A stretch of DNA of 64,000 bases from Longimycelium tulufanense (GCF_014645795.1 NZ_BMMK01000025.1:1-64000), one strand, 5' to 3'. Shown: positions 18,712 to 28,558, counted from the stretch's first letter. Translations and numbers: made by a program. Notes: generated by a model not told the origin, from the sequence alone.

Positions 18712-19272
18712 TCACAAAGACGTGCTGGTGAACTTCTTTCCTAGTGCGCGGAGTCGTAGGCCGAGGGCCACCAGCACCACGCCCCAGACGAGTGCGAACA
18801 AACCGATCAGGGTGACCAGGGCGAGCGCACCCCGGCCCGGCTGCAGAAGCAGCAGTAGACCGAGCGCCACGGTCAACACGCCGGCCAGGCCCAGCAGCCA
18901 CTCGTTCGAGACCAGCCGCCGCAGCCGGAACGCGCCCACGATCTGCAGCACCCCGGTCACCACCGCCCACACCCCGATGACCACCAGCAGCACGAGGGCG
19001 GTGATGTCCGGCCACACCAGGGCTGCGATACCCGCGAGCAGGCCCACGACACCGAACAACACCCAGGTCCAGCGGTCCACCGGCTCGGCGGTCCGGCTGC
19101 TGAATGCCGCGGCCAGCCCGAAAACCCCGTCGACCAGGGCGAAGAAGCCCCACAACAACACCAGGGCCAGTAGCGTCAGCCCGGGCCAGATGATCGCGAG
19201 GATCCCGAACAGGATGGCTGCGACTCCCCGCACGACCGGCACCCACCACGCCCGCAGCAACAGTGCGCCCAT
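18712..19272 (-). CDS. HdeD/DUF308-family membrane protein
   Basis: A 186-residue protein of six short membrane helices in three similar pairs, as in HdeD, an acid-resistance membrane protein of enterobacteria whose molecular role is unclear. Start ATG 19272 is preceded by GAGGAGGTCAGC, a strong ribosome-binding site, so the 15 extra residues available upstream are rejected. The final Lys-Lys-rich tail KKFTSTSL is cytoplasmic if the N-terminus is inside. Stands alone, divergent from the next gene pair. Confidence 0.8.
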   Translation of the reverse strand: MGALLLRAWWVPVVRGVAAILFGILAIIWPGLTLLALVLLWGFFALVDGVFGLAAAFSSRTAEPVDRWTWVLFGVVGLLAGIAALVWPDITALVLLVVIGVWAVVTGVLQIVGAFRLRRLVSNEWLLGLAGVLTVALGLLLLLQPGRGALALVTLIGLFALVWGVVLVALGLRLRALGKKFTSTSL

Positions 19273-19375
19273 GCTGACCTCCTCGCCGCCATGCTCGGCC
19301 CACCACCCCGACCCCACAACTCGACACCGCCCCCGTCAGCCGGTCGAGATCGCTAACCTGCCAGCCGGAGGTCCC

Positions 19376-19696
19376 ATGTCGCCGCTGCCCTACTCGTCCA
19401 CGTCGGATCCGCGGTTCCGGGACCGGTTCCTCGACGGAGCCCGGTTCCACCTCCTGCCCGACCCGGCGACTCCGGAGATCGTCACGGTCAATGGCGCCTG
19501 TCCGCGGTGCGGACACCCGCTGTCGCACACGTTCGAGCTGTACGAGCCCGACGACTACGGTCCCGAAGGCGGCGAGGAGCCGATCGAGATCGTCCTGCAG
19601 TGCATGTGCCCGGACGAGCACCCGGGCCGGCCGGCGAACCGCTCCACCGGCTGCGGTGCGGGCTGGCGGGTCACCCTGCCCACGGGACAACAATGA
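19376..19696 (+). CDS. Small zinc-ribbon-like hypothetical protein
   Basis: A 106-residue protein with CPRCGH near residue 42, then CMCPDEHPG and a further Cys (TGCGAGW), suggesting a treble-cysteine metal site. The remainder is acidic. I do not recognise a named family. GGAGGTCCC directly precedes the ATG. Its stop overlaps the next gene's ATG by 4 bp, so the two are translationally coupled and presumably work together. Confidence 0.75.
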   Translation: MSPLPYSSTSDPRFRDRFLDGARFHLLPDPATPEIVTVNGACPRCGHPLSHTFELYEPDDYGPEGGEEPIEIVLQCMCPDEHPGRPANRSTGCGAGWRVTLPTGQQ

Positions 19697-20343
19697 CCGG
19701 CCGTTCCGAGGATCCGGACAATGCTCGGGGCGACAGTGGCGCCCTGAGCGAGACCGAGCTGGCGGCATTGGCCGCGCTGGGGGACGAGACCGGGGACGAG
19801 GTGCTCACCCGGCTCAAGGACAGCGCCGAACGCTGGCGCAACGGGTTGGGCGGCATGACCGGACTGGTCGGTGCCGCGTTGGTGTTCAAAGGGCCGGACC
19901 CGGTGCAGGGCCTTCCCCTGTGGGGAAAGCTCCTTCTCCTCGCCACCACCCTGCTGACGCTGGCCGCGGGAGTTGTCGGCGCGTTCTGGGCGATGCGCGC
20001 GGCCTCCGGCCCGATCCGCATGACCAAACGTGGGTTCGATCCGATCCAGCGGCTCCAACAGCGCACGCAACGCCGCAAGCGTGTGGGCACGCTGGTTCGG
20101 CGCGCCACGGTCTCCGCACTCATCATGATCGTCGCACTGGTGACGACGGTGGTGCTCGGCTGGTTCCTGCCGCGCGGCAACAGTTCGAGATCCGCACGCG
20201 TGGAGCTGGCCGACGGTGGTGTTCTGTGCGGACAACTCGAACGGCTGGACCAGAACACGGTGGAGTTGACCGTTGCGGGAAACCGCCAAACGTTGGCCCG
20301 CACGCAGGTTCGCGTGGTCGCCGAGGTCATCGCCTGCTCGTGA
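19693..20343 (+). CDS. Hypothetical two-helix membrane protein
   Basis: A 216-residue protein with an acidic cytoplasmic N-terminus, two hydrophobic helices (KLLLLATTLLTLAAGVVGAFWAM and ATVSALIMIVALVTTVVLGWFL) separated by a basic loop, and a small C-terminal domain (VELADGGVLCGQLERLDQNTVELTV) resembling a short beta sheet. Coupled by ATGA overlap to the zinc-ribbon protein. It converges with the giant CHAT gene, whose stop is 56 bp away. No named family recognised. Confidence 0.75.
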   Translation: MTGRSEDPDNARGDSGALSETELAALAALGDETGDEVLTRLKDSAERWRNGLGGMTGLVGAALVFKGPDPVQGLPLWGKLLLLATTLLTLAAGVVGAFWAMRAASGPIRMTKRGFDPIQRLQQRTQRRKRVGTLVRRATVSALIMIVALVTTVVLGWFLPRGNSSRSARVELADGGVLCGQLERLDQNTVELTVAGNRQTLARTQVRVVAEVIACS

Positions 20344-20399
20344 GCCGTCCGGCCGCACGCAGGTATCCGTTTCCGCGACCAGCCCTTCCTCCGAAGCCA

Positions 20400-23300
20400 T
20401 CACCCATCCACAACGGAGACATGAAAAAGCTTGGTGTGGCGGGATGCGAGGAAGAGCACGGGCACCCCGGCATGGCTGGTCACGCTGTCGTCCTGCCGCT
20501 GGCAGGCGAGGTGGAAGGCCAACTCCACGTCACCGTGCTTGCGGAGAGAGGCAAGATAGAGCTGCGCGAAGCGAGCCGTGGTGTCCGTCTGGACCAGTGC
20601 CTGCATCCCGACCACTGCTGGAATTCCTGACCGCACCAACGACAATGCCACACTCGGCCCAACCACCGATGGGGTTGCCGTGTGACAGCCGGTCAACAAC
20701 GCCAATCGGGTCCGCCAGCCGTACAACGCGTCGCCGAGCACCGTCAGGTCGCAGGGTTTCCCAACGGGTCCGTCACTTCCCCGCCGTGCCGCGCCGACCA
20801 GCAACGTACCCGGCTCGCCTTCGCCCAGATACTGGAACACCGTGCACCGATGGTGGCTGCGCAGCAGGTCGCTCAGGGTGTGTCCGGAACCGGTGGGCAA
20901 CCCGGCGGTCATGCCGCGGGGTGGGCGGCTTCCGGGACGGCCCAACAACACGAAGACTTCCGGTGGCACGCTCTCCACAGGGGCGTGTACGAGCACGTCC
21001 GGGTCGGTCGGGAAGCGGATCACGGTCGCGGCCTCGCCCAGATTGAGGTTGTCGTGGACCAGGGCCAGCTCCCACGGGTACTGGTGCACATCCGTCGTGG
21101 TTTCCAGCCATAGCCTGATCCGTGCGCGGTCCCGCACCGTGCGCAACCGCTCCCGCAGCTCCGTTTCATCCAGACCGAACAGCACGGAAGCGAGCTGCTT
21201 CCCCAACATGCCCTTGATGCGGTCGTGGCCCGGGCGCGCCGCGAGATCCTGCACCAGTCCGACCAGCGTGGGGCCGGGGAGGTGCTGCACCTGCTGGAGG
21301 TCGAGCCCGAGCGCGTCGCTGTGCGCGTGCAGCCGGACCGGCCCCTGCGTGTCCCAGGTCAGACCGTCGCCGTCCACCTGCAGCCGGATGTCGACCACGT
21401 CCTGCCCGCCACGGGCCACGTCCGCCGGTGTCCGGCGTACGAACGCCAGCAGCCGGTTGCGTAGTTCGGCCGGGGTGACGTCCTCCCGGAGGGCGTCCTC
21501 CACGAGATCCCGGAGCGCCGCGGGGACCGCCCGGCTCGACAGGCTGAACAGGTTCGCCCGTCCGTCCGTGCCGAGCGGATCGTCCTCGGCGAAGGGGAAC
21601 CGGGGCGGGCGGCCCGGTGCGGACTGCTCGTCCGGGGCCACGCACTGGTCCAGCAGGCGCCACAGGCAGACCGTGAGGGCGAAACCGTCGTCGGCCGGTA
21701 GCGGCGGGTCCTCCGGCCCGCCGTACTCGCGCCGCCGGTAGCCCGGCACACCACGCGCCCGGAGCACCGAATGGCCCGCCTCGGCCAGGGCCGCCTCCAA
21801 CCAGCCCTCCACCCACACCCGGTCCTCCACCAGGTACAGCGAGTCCAGGCTGAGCGAACCGTGCACCAGACCGGCCCGGTGCGCCTCGGCGACCGCGTGG
21901 GCGGCCTGGATGACCCAGTCCACCGCCCGCGCCGCGGTCACCGGCTCGGTCGGCACCAGTTCGTCCAACGTCCGCTCACCAGGCGGGCACCGCAGCACCA
22001 CGTGCTCGTCGTCCACCCAGTCGGCGAGATACCGCCGCTGGGGCCCGTCGGACCGGTCGAACGCCCGACGCAGGAGCGCGGTGGCCCGCGCCCGCACCTC
22101 GCCATGTGCGCCGCGCACCGCGACGACGGTGAACGGCTGCCCGTCCCGCCATGCCCGCACCCGGGGCATCGGTGCCCCGCCCGCCCGGAACGGCACCGGC
22201 CGTCCCCAGTCCAGCGGGTAGCCGGCCGCGCGCAGCCGCGCCTCGATCGCCTTCGGCATCCGGGGTATCCGGGAGCCCCCTCCTGCCGGCTCCTCGGCGT
22301 AACGCCCCACCACCCAGCGGCCCACCAGCGGGTTCGTCCACCGCACCCGGTTCTCGGTGTCCTCCCACACCACGACACCCTTGTCGTGCAGGAGCTGCAG
22401 CTGCTCACGGGACTGCGCGGCGGGTCCGCTGTCGAGGGCGTCGAGCACCATCCCGTCCCAGACCCAGTCGTCGGAGACGAGCACGTTCGCCAGCCGCCGC
22501 AGCAGGCTGCCCCGCCGCTCGTCCGCGAAGTACGCCAGCGGGCCGATGTGCGCGTCGGACACGGTGGTCAGTGCCCCTGCCGCGGCGTCGACCACCGCGG
22601 AGTCCACCGGCCGGTACGGCATGTCCTGTGCCTGCCACTGCCGCACCACCTCGGCACCCAGCTGATGCAGGTGGTAGGGGTGGCCGGCGGTGAGGGCCTG
22701 GAAGCGTTCGTGCGCGCCGGGGGTGATCTCCACCTCGCCGAGCCCCTTGTGCACCAGATGCCGGGTCTGGGTGGCCTCCAGCGGACCCAGCTCGACGGTG
22801 ATCGGCTCGATCCGTGCGCCCAGCCCGGCGAGCAGCCGGGCCGGGGCCACCCGTGCGGCGAGCAGGAAGCCCACCGGGTACCTGTCGAACGTCGTCACCT
22901 CGTGCAGCAACTCGGCGAACGCGGCGGCGTGCCCGTGGGCGGCGAGATCGGCGGCGAACCCGTCGAGCGGGTCCACCACGACCAGCCAGCCCCACCCGTC
23001 CGGGATGTGGTCGAGCCAGTCCAGCAGGTCATCGAGGTTGGCGACACCTTTGGGAACGGGGATGTCGGGGAGAGCGTCGCTGTCGCCGCGCCGCCGTCGT
23101 GCGCGCCGCCCACGCCGATGGAGCTGGGTGGCCAGCGCGGCGTAGAAATCCTCGTCCGCACCGGGGGCCACGATCCGGGCCGGCAGCACATGGGCCGGGC
23201 AGTGGCTGTTCGGCTCCAGGAATGTGTGCAGCAACGAGGTCTTGCCGATCCGGGGCGGACCGTGCACCGCGCACACCGGAGCCAGCCCGCGCGCCGGAAT

Positions 23301-26300
23301 CGCGTTGAGCTCCTTGGCGATCCTCCGTGCCGGCTCCTGCCGGCCGGTGAACAACCCGGGTGGTGCCGGCCGCTGGTGGGCGAACGAGGACACCGGCGCG
23401 GGCAGCCGGGGCCGGTTCAGCTCCTGCCAGGCGCGGTAAAGGGTCTTGCCGAGCTGCTGCGCCAGTTGTTCGACCCGCGGGATCGTCAGCGTCTGCTGGC
23501 ACCGGCGGATGCGCCGGTTCAGCCCGTCCAGGCGGCCCCGCTCGGCCCGGTCCGGGGGCCGGCCCTCGAGCAGCGGCGGCCGGGCGGTGTCGAGCAGCTC
23601 GTACCACAGCGGCACCAGCTCGTCGATGCCGACGGCGTCAGCGGTGCCCTCCACCGCGGCCCGCAGTGCGGTCACCGCCGCCTCGACCAGCAGCGAGTCC
23701 TCGGCCACCAGCTGGTGCGTGGCCAGTTCGGCCAGCTCGTCGGCGGCCTCGTGGAAGCGCCGCACCGGCTCCGCGGGCAGCATGACGCGCACCGCCCGGC
23801 GCAGCCGCTCGAGCTCGGCGCGGTCGCCGGGACCGACCCGGATCCGGCGGTCGGACCGGGCCCGGTCCAGCTTGGTCTCCAGGTACACCCGGCGGAACGC
23901 GGTGAACCGGGTCTCGGGATGTTCGGGAAACGCCTGCCCGGCCAGCTCGGCGCCGAACTCCAGCTCGAAATCCAGGTAGTGCCTCGCCGCCGCGCCCAGC
24001 TCGCCCCGGTCCAGCAACGTGGTGACCAGGAAGAGGTAGGACTCCTGGCGGGCGCGGGCCTGGTCCGCGCCGGTGATCCCGGCCAGGCGGGTGTGCACCG
24101 CCGCCAGCAACGCGACCGGCTCGTCGGCGAACGCCGTGGCCAGCCGGTCCAGGGTGTCGGGGCCCAGCTCGCCGCGGATGCCGGCCAGCTCGGCCGGGGC
24201 CCGGTGCTCGATCACCCACTCGATCAGCTCGTCGCGCCGCCGGCGCTGGCGAATCCGGGCGAGCACGGAGCGCACCAGGTCCTCCCCGACCGCCCCAGGT
24301 TCGGTGCGGGACAACCGGATCAGGAAGGCGGCGGCGATCGGCACGGTGCCGGGCAGGTGCCGGTCCAGCTGCGCGGTCAGGGCGTCCACCGCGGTCCCGG
24401 AGTCGCCGGCACGTAACGCGAGCCGGGCGACCGCGCACGCCCGCTCCGGGGTCGGTGCCATGGCCTGTGCCCGGAGCAGCTCGCCCACCGCCGGCGCGCG
24501 GTCGCCGCGTGCTGCGCGGACCGCGGCCAGCAGGTCGTGCCGGTGCGCGCGCTCGCCGCCCGCGTCGGCCACCCGCTCGGCGTGGTCGAACTCCTCGGTG
24601 CGGAGCAGGACGGCGACCGTGTCGGCGAGCAACCCCAGGTGCGTCGGCTGCAGGTACAACGCCGCAAGAAGCGCGTCGCGCGCTCCTGCCCAGTCCTCCG
24701 CGGCCACCCGGCGCTCCGCCTCGGCAACCCGCTTGCCGGTCTCCGGGCCGAGCTTTCCGGCGCGGGAGCGGACGGGGCGCGGGTCGCGCAACAGGAACTC
24801 GCGGTCGAGGTGCTCGTCCCAGCCGATCCACGCCGGGTGCCGGCCGCACCGCTCGGCGATTTCCGCCAGCAGCTCCTCGTCCGATGACTGCTGGATCCAC
24901 CTACGGGACAACAGGATCCGGTCGGCGAACGGGCTCTGCGCCGGCTGGTCGTCGAATCGCTGGGCGGGTCGCCGTGCCCGATGCCCGCTGCTGACGACGG
25001 GGAGTTCCGGGCGGGGACGGCCAGCGGCGTCGCACACCGCCGCCACGGCCGCCGCGTCCGACATCAGGTAGGGCTGGTCCATCAACGCCGCGTGCCGGTG
25101 GAACGCGTCGGCGGCCGCCTCGTTCTGCCCCAGGTGGGCGTAGGCGCAGCCGATGTTCCAGATGACCCCGAAATGCACCAGCGACTGGACCGGGGCCGCC
25201 GCGGCCAAGCGCAGGCCCTCGGCTGCGCGGCCCGCCCGCACCGCGTGGTAGAGGGCCGCGGTCAGCAGGTGCCACGCCCCGTTTCCGGCACGGCGCAACC
25301 AGCGGTGCACGTCGCCGTCGCCGGACCGTTCGACCGCGGCCCGGCCGAACAGCCGTGGCTGGGGCAGCGGGGTGGTCTGCGCACCGGTGTCCGCCAGGAG
25401 CTTGTCGTCGGGCCACGGGGGCAGGGCCTCGGTGGCCAGGGCCTCCGCCTCCTCGGCGAATCCCAGCTCGTGGTAGCTGCGGAGCAGGATTCCCTGCAGC
25501 TTGGGTCGCCCCCGCGGCTCCACCCGCCGCACCGCCCGCTGCAACAGCTCCACGGCGAGGAACTGGTGGCCCGCGGCGCGCAGCCGGTGGACGTGATGCA
25601 ACACGACGCCGCTCGAGCGGTCCGCAACGAGATCCCACAGCGTCGTCCGCTGTTCCGGCGGCAGCTCCTCCAGCGCCGCAGGATCCGTGCGGGCGAGGAA
25701 GTCCTCCACCAGCCCGGGCAGCACCGGCTCCAGCCGGGTCACCAGCTCGCCGCCGGTACCCGCCCCGTGCAACGTGGCTTGCTCCAGCACCAACGCGAGC
25801 GCGGAGCCACGGTCGAGCTGCGCTGCGTCGGAGTCGGCGAGCCGTTGCTCGACGTGCCGGGCCACCCACTCCACGGCGTGTTCCGGTGTTGCCGTCAGCA
25901 ACTCGTCCGGTACCACCGCGACGGTGCTGGGCAGCTCCCGCTCCACCACCCGCAGCCAGGCCGGGGGCCCACCGAGCTCCGCGGCCCGCTCGTGGGCCCG
26001 GCTCGCCTCCTCGAAATGCCGGGTGGCCACCGCGACCCGGGCGAGGTTGTGGTGGTCGAACCAGCCCGCATCGCCGGCGGCCTGGGCCACGGCCAGTAGC
26101 TCGCGGGCGGAGGCGATCCGTCGCTGTTCCCGGAAGATCCGGAAAAGCAGGTAACGTGCCGGGCCGCTCGGGCAGCGGTTGCGGTCCGGCCACACCAGCT
26201 CGACTGCGGCGTCCACCGCCCCGGCCTCGTACCGCTGCTTTGCGCGGTGCAGCTGGGTGTCGGAGGCGGTCGGTCCCGCCGCAGGTTCGGCACCCAGGCC

Positions 26301-27302
26301 CAGTTCCGTTTCCACGGCGGCGAGCTGCCGCCATGCCACGGCCCGGGTGTCGGCCCGCGTCCACAACACCTCGGCCGCGCGCAGCCGCTCGGCGTGGTCG
26401 CTCGCGGGGAGGCGGTCGGCCGCCCGCCGGGCGCCGGCCAGCCGTTGCTGGAAGCCGATCCGCTCGGCCCCGTCCAAGCAGGCGGCCGCGAACTCCTCGG
26501 CGAGGTCGAGGTGACCCTCCTCCACGGCCTCCCGGGCCAGCGCCGCCGCCTGGCGGAGCTGGGTGTCCCCGGCGATCACCGGCTCGACCTCGCCGAGCTG
26601 GTGTGCCAGCGCGCGTAACGAAGAGAGCTGGGCGTCGACGTGCTCGCCCCGCGCGCCCAGCCGCACGAGCAAGGCTGCCAGGTGCACGCGGTCCAGTCCG
26701 GTCTCCAGACCGACGAGGACGCCGTGCGCCAGGTGGTCCAGGAGGGCGGCGGCGTGCGCCGACCCGGCCGGGCACAGGGTCGCGCGCAGAACCGCCGCGA
26801 TCGCCGGCTGGGTCGCGGAGAGTTCCAGGAGCCGGTGCACCACCGCGGGCTCGACGGCCGGAGCGCCGTCGGGCGGGCCCTGGTCGTGGCGCGCTCGGCC
26901 GAGGGTGTCGGCCGTGTCGCGGAGCAGTTGGACGAGCGGGCCGGAAAGGTCGGAACCCCGGCAGAGGTGGCCGCCCAACGGTTCGCCGTGCCAGCAACGT
27001 GACCAGAAGTCGAGTAGTTGTGCCAGGCCGTAGCGGGCGGCGGCCACACACCGCTCGGCCACGTCGGCCAGGACGGGACGGAGCACCCCGCTGACCTGAG
27101 CCGGTGGCGTGCGACCGGCGAGCGTGGCGTGCCCGGCCAGGGACAGCAGCGGGCCGATCGCCAACTGCAGGTCCAACGGGTCCGGTTCCCATCCGTTGCG
27201 CCGGCAGGCGAGCACCCGACCGGCGGCGGCGAGTGCGTGCCGTTCCCAGCAGGGCTGCGCCCCGGAGGGTGACCCGGGTGTCGGACCGGGCGAGTCAGCC
27301 AC
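20400..27302 (-). CDS. Giant helical-repeat / STAND ATPase / pseudokinase / CHAT protein
   Basis: A 2,300-residue protein. Residues 1 to about 1,300 are Ala/Leu/Arg-rich helical TPR-like repeats. A STAND/AAA-type ATPase starts near 1,340 (Walker A GPPRIGKTSLL, Walker B LVVVDPLDGF). A kinase-like domain lies near 1,690-1,960, but its catalytic loop reads HGSLSLDS in place of HRDxKPxN. The C-terminal 270 residues are a CHAT (caspase-like) domain with the Cys in LLTGCHTA near 2,204, while the canonical His motif (GHG) is GEG near 2,157. Such architectures occur in bacterial conflict and signalling systems. GTG 27302 follows GAGGAGGGGG; an upstream start would add 18 residues. It stands alone on its strand. 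Confidence 0.85.
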   Translation of the reverse strand: MADSPGPTPGSPSGAQPCWERHALAAAGRVLACRRNGWEPDPLDLQLAIGPLLSLAGHATLAGRTPPAQVSGVLRPVLADVAERCVAAARYGLAQLLDFWSRCWHGEPLGGHLCRGSDLSGPLVQLLRDTADTLGRARHDQGPPDGAPAVEPAVVHRLLELSATQPAIAAVLRATLCPAGSAHAAALLDHLAHGVLVGLETGLDRVHLAALLVRLGARGEHVDAQLSSLRALAHQLGEVEPVIAGDTQLRQAAALAREAVEEGHLDLAEEFAAACLDGAERIGFQQRLAGARRAADRLPASDHAERLRAAEVLWTRADTRAVAWRQLAAVETELGLGAEPAAGPTASDTQLHRAKQRYEAGAVDAAVELVWPDRNRCPSGPARYLLFRIFREQRRIASARELLAVAQAAGDAGWFDHHNLARVAVATRHFEEASRAHERAAELGGPPAWLRVVERELPSTVAVVPDELLTATPEHAVEWVARHVEQRLADSDAAQLDRGSALALVLEQATLHGAGTGGELVTRLEPVLPGLVEDFLARTDPAALEELPPEQRTTLWDLVADRSSGVVLHHVHRLRAAGHQFLAVELLQRAVRRVEPRGRPKLQGILLRSYHELGFAEEAEALATEALPPWPDDKLLADTGAQTTPLPQPRLFGRAAVERSGDGDVHRWLRRAGNGAWHLLTAALYHAVRAGRAAEGLRLAAAAPVQSLVHFGVIWNIGCAYAHLGQNEAAADAFHRHAALMDQPYLMSDAAAVAAVCDAAGRPRPELPVVSSGHRARRPAQRFDDQPAQSPFADRILLSRRWIQQSSDEELLAEIAERCGRHPAWIGWDEHLDREFLLRDPRPVRSRAGKLGPETGKRVAEAERRVAAEDWAGARDALLAALYLQPTHLGLLADTVAVLLRTEEFDHAERVADAGGERAHRHDLLAAVRAARGDRAPAVGELLRAQAMAPTPERACAVARLALRAGDSGTAVDALTAQLDRHLPGTVPIAAAFLIRLSRTEPGAVGEDLVRSVLARIRQRRRRDELIEWVIEHRAPAELAGIRGELGPDTLDRLATAFADEPVALLAAVHTRLAGITGADQARARQESYLFLVTTLLDRGELGAAARHYLDFELEFGAELAGQAFPEHPETRFTAFRRVYLETKLDRARSDRRIRVGPGDRAELERLRRAVRVMLPAEPVRRFHEAADELAELATHQLVAEDSLLVEAAVTALRAAVEGTADAVGIDELVPLWYELLDTARPPLLEGRPPDRAERGRLDGLNRRIRRCQQTLTIPRVEQLAQQLGKTLYRAWQELNRPRLPAPVSSFAHQRPAPPGLFTGRQEPARRIAKELNAIPARGLAPVCAVHGPPRIGKTSLLHTFLEPNSHCPAHVLPARIVAPGADEDFYAALATQLHRRGRRARRRRGDSDALPDIPVPKGVANLDDLLDWLDHIPDGWGWLVVVDPLDGFAADLAAHGHAAAFAELLHEVTTFDRYPVGFLLAARVAPARLLAGLGARIEPITVELGPLEATQTRHLVHKGLGEVEITPGAHERFQALTAGHPYHLHQLGAEVVRQWQAQDMPYRPVDSAVVDAAAGALTTVSDAHIGPLAYFADERRGSLLRRLANVLVSDDWVWDGMVLDALDSGPAAQSREQLQLLHDKGVVVWEDTENRVRWTNPLVGRWVVGRYAEEPAGGGSRIPRMPKAIEARLRAAGYPLDWGRPVPFRAGGAPMPRVRAWRDGQPFTVVAVRGAHGEVRARATALLRRAFDRSDGPQRRYLADWVDDEHVVLRCPPGERTLDELVPTEPVTAARAVDWVIQAAHAVAEAHRAGLVHGSLSLDSLYLVEDRVWVEGWLEAALAEAGHSVLRARGVPGYRRREYGGPEDPPLPADDGFALTVCLWRLLDQCVAPDEQSAPGRPPRFPFAEDDPLGTDGRANLFSLSSRAVPAALRDLVEDALREDVTPAELRNRLLAFVRRTPADVARGGQDVVDIRLQVDGDGLTWDTQGPVRLHAHSDALGLDLQQVQHLPGPTLVGLVQDLAARPGHDRIKGMLGKQLASVLFGLDETELRERLRTVRDRARIRLWLETTTDVHQYPWELALVHDNLNLGEAATVIRFPTDPDVLVHAPVESVPPEVFVLLGRPGSRPPRGMTAGLPTGSGHTLSDLLRSHHRCTVFQYLGEGEPGTLLVGAARRGSDGPVGKPCDLTVLGDALYGWRTRLALLTGCHTATPSVVGPSVALSLVRSGIPAVVGMQALVQTDTTARFAQLYLASLRKHGDVELAFHLACQRQDDSVTSHAGVPVLFLASRHTKLFHVSVVDG

Positions 27303-27547
27303 GCCGCCCCCCTCCTCGGGGCGCGGGCATGCGGGGACACGTCGACCGCACGCCACCGCCTCCTCGACGGACGTTCCGGGGCACCCGAGTGAGCATGATC
27401 AGTTCCGCCGAGTATGCCGCGAACCCGGGCCACCGGGGCGAATCCGGTGACGGTGTAACTCGTTCGGCCTAGCTGGTGGGGACGACAGGAAGCACACGTG
27501 CGGTGCATGCGGATGGGTCGTTCGGACCGGGACCGCCGGGTCACCGG

Positions 27548-27580
27548 ACGGCGGCGGGTCCACAGTGGACCCGCCGCCGT
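27548..27580 (-). terminator. 16-bp perfect hairpin downstream of the DUF1876 gene
   Basis: ACGGCGGCGGGTCCAC (27548-27563) and GTGGACCCGCCGCCGT (27565-27580) are exact complements around a single A. It begins 24 bp after the stop of the leftward DUF1876 gene and should terminate its transcript. There is no U-tract, as is common for actinobacterial terminators. It also separates that gene from the giant gene downstream on the same strand. Confidence 0.65.
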
Positions 27581-27603
27581 CGAAGTACCGGGCTAGCTTG
27601 GGG

Positions 27604-27852
27604 CTAGACCCGTTCCAGGTCCCTGACCTCGGCCCCCGCCTTGGCCATGAGCTGCTGCGCCAGGTCCAGCAGGGCCCGGGCACCGGCCAGCTCCTCGCCG
27701 ATCCGGGGCTCGTTGGGATCGCGCGGGTCGCGGGTGGCCCGGCCCCGGGCCCGCAGCTCGGTGCCGTCCCGCAGCCGCAGCAGCGCGGCGGCCCTGGTGT
27801 GCGACTCGTCCTCGTCGAACTCCAGCTCCACGTGCCATCCGGCTACCTGCAT
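27604..27852 (-). CDS. DUF1876 (Rv2632c-like) small protein
   Basis: An 82-residue acidic protein matching the DUF1876 family of actinobacteria, represented by M. tuberculosis Rv2632c. Typical features are WHVELEFDEDESHTRAAALLRL near the start and PRIGEELAGARALLDLAQQLM near the end. Function is unknown; several relatives respond to hypoxia or stress. ATG 27852 follows GGAGGTG at ideal spacing; an ATG at 27867 is an alternative. Divergent from the next gene across a 121-bp space that must hold both promoters. Confidence 0.82.
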   Translation of the reverse strand: MQVAGWHVELEFDEDESHTRAAALLRLRDGTELRARGRATRDPRDPNEPRIGEELAGARALLDLAQQLMAKAGAEVRDLERV

Positions 27853-27973
27853 CGTGCTCACCTCCATGCCCTCGTCCCCAGGGTGCGCCCGGGCCCGCCG
27901 CGACGCCAGACAGGTGAACGGGATGTCGGTGGGAAGGGGCAGGCTGGTGGTGCCGACGGAGGGAGGAAAGCCC

Positions 27974-28558
27974 ATGACCGGTGCCAAGGACTGGCGCGAG
28001 CTGCTGACCTGGTCGGCCGAGCTGCTGGCCAGGAGCACCGGCGCCGACCTGGGGGAATGGAACCGGCGGGTGCGTGACACCGGTATCACCGACGAGCCGG
28101 CGCTCCGGCGTTGGCTGGCCGCGCAGGGCGTCACCGGGTACGCCCAGATGCTTCTGGTCATGGAGCGTTTCGGGTACCCCGACTTCATGCTCGCCAGCGC
28201 CGACGAGCTGATCGACGCGCAGTACGCGGACCGGCCGGCGCTGCGGCCGGTCCTGGACCGGGTGCTCGCGGTCGTGGCCACGCTGGGCGAGGTGACCGTG
28301 CAGGCCCGCAAGACCTACGTCTCGCTGGTCGGCCCGCGCCGGACCTTCGCGGTCGTCAAGGCGAGCACCCGCAGGCGGGTCGACCTCGGCCTGCGACTGG
28401 CGGACGAGCCGGGCGGCCGCCTGGAGGCGGCCCGGTCGATCGGCAGCGACGCGGCCGCCGTCCGGATCGGCCTGCACAGCGCGGACGAGGTCGATGACGA
28501 GGTGGTCGAGTACCTCCGGCGTGCCTACGACGAGAATCTGCCGCCGGCGAAGCCCTGA
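27974..28558 (+). CDS. DUF4287/DUF5655-like hypothetical protein
   Basis: A 194-residue protein. The N-terminal half (residues about 1-80) resembles the short DUF4287-type helical domain seen before DUF5655; the C-terminal half, with LGEVTVQARKTYVSLVGPRRTFAVVKASTRRRVDLGLRL, matches the DUF5655/YdhG-like fold that probably binds a small ligand or nucleic acid. ATG 27974 follows GGAGGAAAG. Unknown function. It is a single gene followed by about 295 bp without a gene. Confidence 0.7.
   Translation: MTGAKDWRELLTWSAELLARSTGADLGEWNRRVRDTGITDEPALRRWLAAQGVTGYAQMLLVMERFGYPDFMLASADELIDAQYADRPALRPVLDRVLAVVATLGEVTVQARKTYVSLVGPRRTFAVVKASTRRRVDLGLRLADEPGGRLEAARSIGSDAAAVRIGLHSADEVDDEVVEYLRRAYDENLPPAKP

Noticed and set aside
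25355-27094. Long plus-strand frame of 579 codons within the giant CHAT gene
   Set aside because: Composition is almost only Arg, Pro, Ala and Gly, the expected antisense shadow of the helical-repeat region.
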